This document shows positions 37,232 through 44,620 of a DNA stretch of 60,904 nucleotides, in pieces (positions within the stretch are counted from its first letter, which is position 1; each line of letters starts with the position of its first letter). The position numbers and the translations under genes were made by a program. Source of the stretch: Nocardioidaceae bacterium (lineage in GTDB: Bacteria > Actinomycetota > Actinomycetes > Propionibacteriales > Nocardioidaceae); NCBI GenBank assembly GCA_009780515.1, contig WQZX01000012.1, forward strand, positions 1 to 60,904. Reading direction: 5' to 3'. The notes under the pieces are model-generated. The model worked only from the letters and a program-made list of their open reading frames with translations, ran no database searches and was not told the origin of the DNA.

Positions 37232-38349
37232 GCACCGAGCGGGTCTGTCCCTCCTGTGCGGCCGTCGTCCCGGACGGGGTGCGGTTCTGCGAGAGCTGCG
37301 GAGCGCCGACCGGTGCTCCGCCCACCGATCCTCTGCCTCCGACCGCTCCGCTCGACGTGACGCCGATGGAGGACGCGCCGATCAGTGCGCCCACCCGTCG
37401 CCCGGCCGACGCGCTGCCCGACCCCGCCGAGCCGGCCGGCCGCCGGCCCTGCGCCGAGTGCGGGGGAGAGGTCGGCCCCGACTACTACTGCACCACCTGC
37501 GGGACGAAGGCGCCGTCCGAGCGCGACCACTTCGAGGAGACGCCCGCCTCCTGGGTCGCCGGCGTCTGCGACCGCGGGATCGTCCACGAGCGCAACGAGG
37601 ACGCGATGGCCGTGCTCGCGGCCGACCGGCCCGGCTCGCGCGCGGTCCTGCTCGTGCTCGACGGCGTCTCCAGCTCGGTCGACTCCGACGTGGCCTCGCT
37701 CGCAGGCGCCCACGCGGCCCGGGAGGTCCTGCGCCGCCCGCTGCCGGCCGGCATGGGCACCCCGGAGAGCCGGGACGCAGCGGTCGCGCGGACGTTCGCC
37801 GACGCGACGGCGGCCGCCAACGCCGCGATCGTCGCGACCACCGATCCCGACTCGCCGAACCCCGCGTCGGCGACGTTCGTCTGCGCGGTGGTCGAGGGCC
37901 GCCAGGTCCACGTCGCCAACGTCGGCGACTCCCGTGCCTACTGGCTCCCCGACGACGGTGGGGGCGTGCAGCTCTCCGTCGACGACTCACTGGCGCCGGC
38001 GCAGATCGCGGCCGGCGTACCGAGGGAGCAGGCGGAGAGCTCGCACGACGCGCACGCCATCACCAAGTGGCTGGGCCGCGACAGCGGCGACATCACGCCC
38101 CGGGTCGGCCGCATCGAGGTCACCGGGCCAGGCTGGGTGCTGGTGTGCTCCGACGGCCTGTGGAACTACGCATCCACCCCGGCCGAGCTGGCCGTCCAGG
38201 TGCGTGCGGCGGCGACGACCGAGCCGCTCGCGCTCGCGTCGGCGCTGGTCGGATTCGCGACGGCGTCCGGTGGGCACGACAACATCACCGCGGCGGTGGC
38301 ACGGTTGGCAGTCCCAGAAGCAGACGAAGGAGTGCAGCACCATGGCTGA
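37228..38349 (+). CDS. PP2C-family protein phosphatase with N-terminal zinc ribbons
   Basis: 373 residues. Two N-terminal CxxC...CxxCG ribbons (Cys7/10/21/24 and Cys75/78/88/91) are followed by a PP2C metal-dependent phosphatase domain: GIVHERNEDAMAVL, LLVLDGVSSS (Asp-Gly metal motif), VANVGDSRAYWL, LVCSDGLWNYAS and GGHDNITAAVA. These are the standard motifs, so it should be active with Mn/Mg. Placed directly after pknG (GTGA overlap), it is the obvious opposing phosphatase for PknG targets. The stop lies eight bases inside the VWA gene. Confidence 0.93.
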   Translation: MSTERVCPSCAAVVPDGVRFCESCGAPTGAPPTDPLPPTAPLDVTPMEDAPISAPTRRPADALPDPAEPAGRRPCAECGGEVGPDYYCTTCGTKAPSERDHFEETPASWVAGVCDRGIVHERNEDAMAVLAADRPGSRAVLLVLDGVSSSVDSDVASLAGAHAAREVLRRPLPAGMGTPESRDAAVARTFADATAAANAAIVATTDPDSPNPASATFVCAVVEGRQVHVANVGDSRAYWLPDDGGGVQLSVDDSLAPAQIAAGVPREQAESSHDAHAITKWLGRDSGDITPRVGRIEVTGPGWVLVCSDGLWNYASTPAELAVQVRAAATTEPLALASALVGFATASGGHDNITAAVARLAVPEADEGVQHHG

Positions 38350-39631
38350 GTTCAGCGCCGCGGTCTACCAGAACGAGTTCCTGCCCGACGGCGGCACCGA
38401 CGTCAACGCCATCGTCACCATCGGCTGCACGGGTGCCGGCACGGCCGGCCAGGGGAGCGGCGGGGACGCCGGCGAGATCATCATCGTCGACACCTCCGGC
38501 TCGATGGCCCCGGAGACCATGCAGGCCGCGATCGACGGTGCGAAGGCCGCTCTCGACGAGATCGTCGACGGCACCTACTTCGCCGTGATCGCCGGTGCCG
38601 ACCACGCGATGCTGGCCTACCCGGCGGTGTCGAGCGGGCCCGGGATGGTCCGCATGGACGGCCGCACGCGCCACGAGGCGATGAGCGCCGTCGAGCGGTT
38701 CATCGGCAGCGGCGGCACCGCCATCAGCACCTGGCTGGACCTCGCCGGTCAGCTGTTCGCCTCGATCAAGGACGTGACGCAGCGGCACGTGCTGCTCCTG
38801 ACCGACGGCGAGAACCGCGAGCGCCCCGGCAAGCTCGACGAGGCGATCCGGCGGGCGACCGGCTACTTCCAGGCCGACTGCCGCGGCGTCGGCACGGACT
38901 GGCAGGTCGCCGAGGTGCGGCGCATCTCCGAGGCCCTGCTCGGGTCGGTCGACATCATCCCGGGGCCGAGCGAGATGCGCGCCCAGTTCCAGCAGATCAT
39001 GCGCACCTCGATGGCGCGCGGCGTCTCCGACGGCAAGCTGAGGATCTGGACGCCGCAGGGCGCGCAGATCCTGTTCGTGCGCCAGGTCTCGCCGACGGTC
39101 GAGGACCTCACCGACCGTCGTACGCCGGTCAACCCGCTGACCGGCGACTACCCGACGGGCGCCTGGTCCGACGAGTCGCGCGACTACCACGTCGCCGTAC
39201 GCGTGGCGGCCAAGGCGATCGGCCAGGAGCAGCTCGCGGCGCGCGTGCAGCTGGTGGTCGGCGACCAGGTCGTGACCCAGGGTCTGGTGAAGGCGACCTG
39301 GTCGAGCGACGAGTCGCTCACCACCAAGATCGACCAGCAGGTCGCCCACTACACCGGCCAGACCGAGCTCGCGCGGGCCATCCAGGAGGGTCTCGCGGCG
39401 AAGGCCGGCGGTGACGAGGCGACCGCGACCGTGAAGCTGGGCCGCGCGGTCAGGCTCGCCGCCGAGACGGGCAACGACGAGGCGACCACCAAGCTGCGCA
39501 AGGTGGTCGACGTCGAGGACGCCGACGAAGGTACGGTCAAGCTCAAGCGCTCCATCGACAAGGCGGACGAGATGGCGCTGGACACCGCCTCCACCAAGAC
39601 CACCCGCATCCGGAGGGATCCCACGGCATGA
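38342..39631 (+). CDS. VWA-domain protein with Thr-rich C-terminal repeats
   Basis: 429 residues. The VWA domain (about 44-220) has an intact MIDAS motif DTSGS (Asp50-Ser54), with GGTAIS and LLLTDGENRE supplying the other metal ligands. A beta-rich middle domain follows. The tail holds three similar segments, DEATATVKL, DEATTKL and DEGTVKL, then STKTTRI: good candidates for threonine phosphorylation and FHA docking. No signal peptide, so cytoplasmic. It overlaps the PP2C gene by eight bases and the FHA gene by four. Likely an adaptor or regulated effector of the kinase/phosphatase pair. Confidence 0.9.
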   Translation: MAEFSAAVYQNEFLPDGGTDVNAIVTIGCTGAGTAGQGSGGDAGEIIIVDTSGSMAPETMQAAIDGAKAALDEIVDGTYFAVIAGADHAMLAYPAVSSGPGMVRMDGRTRHEAMSAVERFIGSGGTAISTWLDLAGQLFASIKDVTQRHVLLLTDGENRERPGKLDEAIRRATGYFQADCRGVGTDWQVAEVRRISEALLGSVDIIPGPSEMRAQFQQIMRTSMARGVSDGKLRIWTPQGAQILFVRQVSPTVEDLTDRRTPVNPLTGDYPTGAWSDESRDYHVAVRVAAKAIGQEQLAARVQLVVGDQVVTQGLVKATWSSDESLTTKIDQQVAHYTGQTELARAIQEGLAAKAGGDEATATVKLGRAVRLAAETGNDEATTKLRKVVDVEDADEGTVKLKRSIDKADEMALDTASTKTTRIRRDPTA

Positions 39632-40398
39632 GCGTCTGTCCTGCCGGACACCAGTCGGCCGCGGACGACTACTGCGACGTCTGCGGCCTGCCGATCGGCG
39701 CGGCCCCCGCCGCGGCCGACCGGCCGGTCGAGGCCGTCGACCCGCCCGGCGTACCGCTGGACGGTGGCGCGAAGCCGGTCGAGCCGGTCGAGACCGCCGA
39801 CGCGACCTGCCCCAACTGCCAGGCGGTGAACCCGCCGAACGCGCTCTTCTGCGAGGCCTGCGGCTACGACTTCACCACCGGCAGCATGCCCCGCCCGGCG
39901 GATCCCGCCGATCCGGCCGCTCCCGCTGAGGGGGCCGAGCAGCCGAAGGCGGTCGAGCCTGTCGAGACCGCTGCACCGGTCGCGCCGCCGATCGGGGCGG
40001 GTTGGGTCGCGGAGGTGTGGATCGACCCCGACTGGTACGCCGCCCAGGAGTCCGCCGATCCGCTGCCGTCAGCAGGCCTGCCGACCGTGGTCGCGCTGCG
40101 CACCCAGTCGCTCCTGGTGGGCCGGGCCTCCCGCACGCGCGGGATCAGCCCCGACATCGACCTCTCGTCGGACACCGGCATCAGCCGCCGTCACTGCCAG
40201 CTGACCACCGACGGCAGGCGCTGGTGGGTCGAGGACCTCGGCTCCTCCAACGGCACGTACGTCGGCGACGCGGTCGGCCCGCTGCCGACGGCCCCGCTGG
40301 TCGCGGGTCAGAAGCGTGAGCTCGACGCCGACGACCGGATCTACCTCGGCGCGTGGACGCGCATCGTGATCCGCCGGGCCGAGCCCGGGGAGGCCTGA
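39628..40398 (+). CDS. Zinc-ribbon FHA-domain protein
   Basis: 256 residues. Two ribbons, CPAGH-x6-DDYCDVCG at the N-terminus and CPNC...CEACG at about 57-79, precede a C-terminal FHA domain: LVGRASRTRGISPDIDLSSDTGISRRHCQL, then WWVEDLGSSNGTYVGD, with the conserved Gly-Arg, Ser, His and Asn needed for phosphothreonine binding. The linkers contain two dispersed-repeat copies read as KPVEPVETA and KAVEPVETA. Last gene of the PknG block. By analogy with GarA/OdhI it could read out PknG phosphorylation, but those proteins lack ribbons and this is inferred. Confidence 0.92.
   Translation: MSVCPAGHQSAADDYCDVCGLPIGAAPAAADRPVEAVDPPGVPLDGGAKPVEPVETADATCPNCQAVNPPNALFCEACGYDFTTGSMPRPADPADPAAPAEGAEQPKAVEPVETAAPVAPPIGAGWVAEVWIDPDWYAAQESADPLPSAGLPTVVALRTQSLLVGRASRTRGISPDIDLSSDTGISRRHCQLTTDGRRWWVEDLGSSNGTYVGDAVGPLPTAPLVAGQKRELDADDRIYLGAWTRIVIRRAEPGEA
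39774..39969 (+). repeat. Two dispersed-repeat copies inside the FHA gene
   Basis: Copies are at 39774-39794 (CCGGTCGAGCCGGTCGAGAC followed by C) and 39948-39969 (ending CGGTCGAGCCTGTCGAGACC). Both are in the orientation that encodes VEPVET and both lie in interdomain linkers, one on each side of the second zinc ribbon. Confidence 0.8.
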
Positions 40399-40462
40399 GG
40401 CGCCCGCTGCTCCTGGACCCGGCTCACATCCCGGAGGCCAAGGGCGTCCGCGCGGGGCCGGC

Positions 40463-41032
40463 TCAGCGGCGCGTGGCGAGCACGACCGACGCGTCCGGCG
40501 CGACCATCACCTCGACGGCGGTGAACCGCTCGTCGGTCAGCCACTCCTCGCGCAGGGTGTCGACCCTGCCGGCGGTGATCGGCGGCCACATCTCGCACGG
40601 GTAGAAGTCGTCGAGCACCACGAGGCCGCCGGGCTCGACGAGATCGGCGATGCGATCGACGCGTACGGCGTCGGGCTCGCCGGAGTCCATGAACAGCAGG
40701 GAGTACGGGCCCTTGTCCATCAGCGTCGACCAGTCGGCGGTGAGCACGTCGACGAGCGCGTCGTCGACGAAGATCTCCGACGCCGCGGCGGCGAGCTTCG
40801 GGTCGAGCTCGGCCGTCAGGATCTGCGCGGTGTCGTCACGTACGCCGGACCGCAGCCACGCCGTGCCGACGCCGCACCCGGTGCCGAACTCGGCCATCAC
40901 GCCGGAGCGGGTCGCGGCGAGCGCCGCCAGCAGCCGGCCGGTCTCGTTGCGGCAGAAGGAGACGTAGCCGGCGCGCCTGCAGACGTCGAAGGCACGCAGC
41001 ACCACGTCGGGGAGATCAGGTGGCGCGCTCAT
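40463..41032 (-). CDS. O-methyltransferase-like SAM-binding protein
   Basis: 189 residues. VMAEFGTGCGVGTAWLRSGV is a SAM-binding glycine-rich motif; ILTAELDPKLAAAASEIF, LLFMDSGEPDAVRVDRIADLVEPGGLVVLDDF complete a Rossmann methyltransferase of the caffeoyl-CoA/O-methyltransferase type. Substrate unknown. ATG 41032 is chosen over an upstream TTG at 41041. It is convergent with the PknG block and divergent from the leuB leader. An inverted repeat GGACAAGTCTGTCC (41037-41050) sits just upstream. Confidence 0.8.
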   Translation of the reverse strand: MSAPPDLPDVVLRAFDVCRRAGYVSFCRNETGRLLAALAATRSGVMAEFGTGCGVGTAWLRSGVRDDTAQILTAELDPKLAAAASEIFVDDALVDVLTADWSTLMDKGPYSLLFMDSGEPDAVRVDRIADLVEPGGLVVLDDFYPCEMWPPITAGRVDTLREEWLTDERFTAVEVMVAPDASVVLATRR

Positions 41033-41081
41033 GACGGACAAGTCTGTCCGACCCGCGCGGATGCGCTACAGTCGGTCCATC

Positions 41082-41126
41082 ATGCGGAGCGTGCTTGTCG
41101 TAATCGTGCGCCGCGGCGGGGCCTGA
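41082..41126 (+). CDS. Branched-chain leader peptide upstream of leuB
   Basis: Fourteen codons read [14 protein letters not shown], with a run of Val-Leu-Val-Val-Ile-Val. TACAGT (41067-41072) lies nine bases before the ATG and may be its -10. The stop codon falls within the loop of the hairpin below. The composition argues for amino-acid-responsive control of leuB, 284 bases downstream. Confidence 0.7.
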   Translation: MRSVLVVIVRRGGA

Positions 41127-41146
41127 GAGAGGCCACCTCGCCGCGG
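41111..41146 (+). promoter_or_regulatory. Nested hairpin overlapping the leuB leader peptide
   Basis: Outer stem CCGCGGCG (41111-41118) with CGCCGCGG (41139-41146); inner stem GGCCT (41120-41124) with AGGCC (41130-41134). A ribosome finishing the leader peptide would block both stems. No T run follows, so control could be translational or depend on Rho or another downstream structure. Confidence 0.6.
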
Positions 41147-41233
41147 TGCTACGCGGCGTTCCCATCTCGCCGGCGTCGGCTTCTCACCCGGATCCGTCCA
41201 GGATCACGAAGCCTCGAACGCCAGGAGAGAAGC

Positions 41234-41398
41234 ATGTTCACCACCGCCAGCAGCACCACCGCCAGCAGTCGTCACGAGATGCTGGACTGGGGTCCGGCAC
41301 GCCGGGACCCCGAGCACCCGCTGCACGCCCTCAACGCCGGGTCCTTCGACCCGTTCGACCTGCGGGACGCGTCGGGCGAGCGCCCCGACGACAACTAG
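41234..41398 (+). CDS. 54-residue small protein or second leader before leuB
   Basis: The ORF starts [20 protein letters not shown] and ends SGERPDDN, with a good ribosome site (CAGGAGAGA seven bases upstream) and a stop only eleven bases before the leuB ATG. It is Ser/Thr-rich at the start and acidic at the end, with no hydrophobic segment. Codon use is like that of real genes here. It could be a true small protein or a coupling ORF for leuB translation. No family recognised. Confidence 0.6.
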   Translation: MFTTASSTTASSRHEMLDWGPARRDPEHPLHALNAGSFDPFDLRDASGERPDDN

Positions 41399-41409
41399 AT
41401 TCCGTTGTC

Positions 41410-42498
41410 ATGAGCACCCCGAACATCCCCGCCCAGGGCAGCGTTGCGCTCGCCGTCGTACCCGGTGACGGGATCGGCCCCGAGGTCACGGCCGAGGCGC
41501 TGAAGGTCCTGGAGGTCGCGGCTCCGGAGGGCGTGAAGTTCGAGCAGACCCGCTACGACCTGGGTGCCGAGAACTACCTGCGCACCGGCGAGGTGCTGCC
41601 CGCGACGGTGCTCGAGGAGATCCGCGGCGCCGACGCGATCATGCTCGGGGCGGTCGGCGGCAAGCCCAACGACCCGAACCTGCCCCCGGGCATCCTCGAG
41701 CGCGGCCTGCTGCTCAAGCTCCGCTTCGAGCTCGACCACTACGTCAACCTGCGGCCGTCCAAGCTCTACCCCGGGTCGGTCTCGCCGCTGTCCGACGCCG
41801 TGCTGGGCCGCGGAGACCTGGACTTCGTCGTCGTCCGCGAGGGCACCGAGGGCCTGTACGTCGGCAACGGCGGCTCGATGCGCACCGGCACGCCGGCCGA
41901 GGTGGCCACGGAGGTCAGCATCAACACGGCGTACGGCGTGGAGCGGGTCGTCCGCGACGCCTTCGCGCGTGCCCAGCGCCGGCCGCGCAAGAAGCTGACC
42001 CTGGTGCACAAGACGAACGTGCTGGTGAACGCCGGCTCGCTGTGGTGGCGGACCACGCAGGCCGTGGCGAAGGAGTTCCCCGACGTCACCGTCGACTACC
42101 TGCACATCGACGCCGTCATGATCTTCATGGCGACCGATCCGCAGCGCTTCGACGTCATCGTCACCGACAACATCTTCGGCGACATCATCACCGACCTGGC
42201 CGCCGCGATCACCGGCGGCATCGGTCTCGCCGCGTCCGGCAACGTCAACCCCGACCGCACCGCGCCGTCGATGTTCGAGCCCGTCCACGGCTCGGCCCCC
42301 GACATCGCCGGTCAGCTCATCGCCGACCCCACCGCCGCGATCCTCTCCGCCGCGCTCCTCCTCGACCACCTCGGCCACCCCGACGCGGCGGCCCGGATCG
42401 AGTCCGCCGTGCTCGCCGATCTCGAGGCCCGCACCCCGGGTGCCGCGATCAGGACGCCCGAGGTCGGCGCCTCGATCGCGGCTCGAGTAGTCGGCTGA
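41410..42498 (+). CDS. leuB: 3-isopropylmalate dehydrogenase
   Basis: 362 residues, the short actinobacterial form. It oxidises and decarboxylates 3-isopropylmalate with NAD in leucine synthesis. Family blocks seen: [114 protein letters not shown] and the NAD loop [24 protein letters not shown]. leuA, leuC and leuD are not in this window. Probably regulated by the leader peptide and small ORF upstream. Confidence 0.97.
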   Translation: MSTPNIPAQGSVALAVVPGDGIGPEVTAEALKVLEVAAPEGVKFEQTRYDLGAENYLRTGEVLPATVLEEIRGADAIMLGAVGGKPNDPNLPPGILERGLLLKLRFELDHYVNLRPSKLYPGSVSPLSDAVLGRGDLDFVVVREGTEGLYVGNGGSMRTGTPAEVATEVSINTAYGVERVVRDAFARAQRRPRKKLTLVHKTNVLVNAGSLWWRTTQAVAKEFPDVTVDYLHIDAVMIFMATDPQRFDVIVTDNIFGDIITDLAAAITGGIGLAASGNVNPDRTAPSMFEPVHGSAPDIAGQLIADPTAAILSAALLLDHLGHPDAAARIESAVLADLEARTPGAAIRTPEVGASIAARVVG

Positions 42499-42507
42499 TC
42501 CGCGGCT

Positions 42508-42599
42508 GTATTTCACTGGGTTCCCAGTGAAATACCCGGCTGTGCGGCGAAATTTCGCGTCAGAAGTCGGTATTTCACTGGGTTCCCAGTGAATTACCG
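42508..42599. repeat. Compound double-palindrome element, copy 1
   Basis: Palindrome A is GTATTTCACTGGG-TT-CCCAGTGAAATAC (42508-42535). Palindrome B (42568-42599) is CGGTATTTCACTGGG-TT-CCCAGTGAATTACCG with one pair mismatched. The 32-base spacer contains CGAAATTTCGCG. It lies between leuB and ilvE, both on the plus strand. The same architecture recurs at 49737-49836. Each palindrome would form a very stable RNA hairpin. Confidence 0.95.
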
Positions 42600-42631
42600 C
42601 CCCTCCCCAGCCTCCCCAGAGGATTAGATTG

Positions 42632-43711
42632 ATGAGCATGCAGATCACCACCACGCATTCTGCGATCCCGACCGACGACGCGCGGCTGGCAGAGATCCTG
42701 TCCAACCCCGGCTTCGGTACGCACTTCACCGACCACATGTTCACCGTCGAGTGGACCCCGGCCGAGGGCTGGCACGACGCCCGCATCACGCCGTACGGGC
42801 CGATCACGCTCGACCCGGCCGCGGCGGTCCTGCACTACGCCCAGGAGATCTTCGAGGGGATGAAGGCCTACCGGCACCCCGACGGGTCGGTGTGGGCCTT
42901 CCGGCCGGAGGCCAACGCCGAGCGCATGGTGCGCTCGAGCGGCCGGCTCGCGCTGCCCGAGCTCGAGGTGGAGGACTTCGTCCAGGCCGTCACCGAGCTG
43001 ACCAGGGTCGACGAGCGCTGGGTGCCCGACGGCGAGGGCGAGAAGAGCCTCTACCTGCGGCCCTTCATGTTCGCCTCCGAGAAGTTCCTGGGCGTCCGAC
43101 CGGCCGAGCACGTCACCTTCATGGTCATCGCCAGCCCCGCCGGCGCCTACTTCAAGGGCGGTGTGAAGCCGGTCGACCTGTGGCTGTCCGAGGACTACAC
43201 CCGTGCCGGCCGCGGTGGCATGGGCGCGGCCAAGACCGGCGGCAACTACGCGTCCTCGCTCGTCGCGCAGCAGGAGGCATACGCCCAGGGCTGCGACCAG
43301 GTCGTCTTCCTCGACGCCCAGGAGGGCAGGTACGTCGAGGAGCTCGGCGGGATGAACATGTACTTCGTCTACGACGACGGCAGCATCGTCACCCCCGAGA
43401 CCGGCACCATCCTCGAGGGCATCACCCGCGCCTCGATCATCGAGCTGGCCGGCAAGATGGGTCACCCCGTGACCGAGCGGCGGTTCGCGATCGAGGAGTG
43501 GCAGGAGGGGGTCGCGAGCGGACGCATCACCGAGGTCTTCGCCTGCGGCACCGCCGCCGTCGTGACCCCCGTGGGCGCGCTGAAGACCGCCCACGGCGAC
43601 ACTCCGGCGCCGGCCGGCGCCGAGCTGACCATGAAGATCCGCCAGGCGCTGGTCGACGTGCAGTTCGGCCGGGCCGAGGACACCTTCGGCTGGATGCGCC
43701 GGATCGTCTGA
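42632..43711 (+). CDS. ilvE: Branched-chain amino-acid aminotransferase
   Basis: 359 residues, PLP fold-type IV. It makes valine, leucine and isoleucine from their keto acids with glutamate. Blocks: YGPITLDPAAAVLHYAQEIFEGMKAY, FRPEANAERM, the PLP Lys in MGAAKTGGNYASSLVAQQEA, and GTILEGITRASIIELA. ATG 42632 has AGAGGA eight bases upstream; TTG 42629 and ATG 42638 are alternatives. Stands alone after the palindrome element. Confidence 0.97.
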   Translation: MSMQITTTHSAIPTDDARLAEILSNPGFGTHFTDHMFTVEWTPAEGWHDARITPYGPITLDPAAAVLHYAQEIFEGMKAYRHPDGSVWAFRPEANAERMVRSSGRLALPELEVEDFVQAVTELTRVDERWVPDGEGEKSLYLRPFMFASEKFLGVRPAEHVTFMVIASPAGAYFKGGVKPVDLWLSEDYTRAGRGGMGAAKTGGNYASSLVAQQEAYAQGCDQVVFLDAQEGRYVEELGGMNMYFVYDDGSIVTPETGTILEGITRASIIELAGKMGHPVTERRFAIEEWQEGVASGRITEVFACGTAAVVTPVGALKTAHGDTPAPAGAELTMKIRQALVDVQFGRAEDTFGWMRRIV

Positions 43712-43918
43712 TCCCTGATCGGCCGAGCGTGTCGCCGCTCGCCCGCGCCTCGCCGTCCTTGGCCGGCTCGCTCGCTCCGGGCGCTCGTTCCTCGCTTCCT
43801 CCGCTCGCTCGTCGGCCGCGCACGGCCTCGCGCTGGCGGCGACACGCTGCCGGCCCGCGGTCGAGGCGGGTGCGTGGTTGCGGCGGTCTGGCGGCTTGCC
43901 GCTCTGCGGCTCTGCGGC
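43712..43918. other. Low-complexity intergenic region
   Basis: About 200 bases of CGCTCGCTC-type simple sequence between the convergent ilvE and maleylpyruvate-isomerase-like genes, ending in repeats of CTCTGCGG (about 43900-43917). No credible gene or structured RNA was seen. Confidence 0.6.
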
Positions 43919-44560
43919 TTACCGCTTCTCGTGCCGCTTCACGCGGGCGGCGAGGCGCTCGAGGCCAGGGCCTGACAGGTCGGCCAGGGCGATGGGGCGG
44001 CCGGACACCGCCATCAGGATCGACTCGGCGCGACCGGCGACCTCGGGGCCGTTGCCGTGGGTCCAGCCGAGGTCGGTGGCGACCAGGCGGATGCCGCGCA
44101 CGTTGCGCCACGACGGCAGGGCCAACGCCATCGGCAGGAAGTCCAGCACCGGCACGAGTCGCTCCGGCGGGATGCTGCGGGGGAGGCCGAGGGGGCGTCG
44201 TACGTCCTGGTGGTGGATCGTCGTGTCGGTCAGCCCGATCGCTCCGCCGAAGCCGGCGGTAGCGCCGGTCGGCGTGGCGTGACGACGGAGCAGGCCGACC
44301 AGCTCGTCGGGGGAGCGGTCGCCGTACTCCCGGACGCCGACCGCGTTGGGCGAGGTCCGCGAGGCGAGCGCCCTGGCGTAGCGACGCAGGAGCGCCGACC
44401 GGCCGAGCTCCTCGTAGCTGACCACGTGGCCGACGAGCTGCTGCACCGTCCAGCGGTCGCAGAGCGTGCGTGCCTGCCACTGCTCGGGGGTCAGCGTCTC
44501 GAGGAGGTCCGCGAACGCGTTGCGCTCCGCCGCCGCGAGCGGCTTGACGTCGGTCGCCAC
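43919..44560 (-). CDS. Mycothiol-dependent maleylpyruvate isomerase/DinB-fold family protein
   Basis: 213 residues. The N-terminal helix-bundle pattern ERNAFADLLETLTPEQWQARTLCDRWTVQQLVGHVVSYEELG, with His in LVGHVV and the later TDTTIHHQDVRRPLGL, matches the TIGR03083-like family of mycothiol-linked isomerases and DinB-fold proteins with a three-His metal site. Substrate unknown. GTG 44560 is preferred to GTG 44563 because TAGGCT then lies exactly six bases upstream, the spacing of other leaderless starts here. Confidence 0.85.
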   Translation of the reverse strand: MATDVKPLAAAERNAFADLLETLTPEQWQARTLCDRWTVQQLVGHVVSYEELGRSALLRRYARALASRTSPNAVGVREYGDRSPDELVGLLRRHATPTGATAGFGGAIGLTDTTIHHQDVRRPLGLPRSIPPERLVPVLDFLPMALALPSWRNVRGIRLVATDLGWTHGNGPEVAGRAESILMAVSGRPIALADLSGPGLERLAARVKRHEKR

Positions 44561-44620
44561 CACATCAGCCTACGGCGGCGATGCGCGGACGCGGAGGGTT
44601 CGGCTGGGTAGCCTTTGCGC

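Noticed and set aside
42508..42599. Ordinary intrinsic terminator after leuB
   Set aside because: There is no T tract, two palindromes occur instead of one, and a matching compound element exists elsewhere, so a repeat-element explanation is better, though it may still stop transcription.
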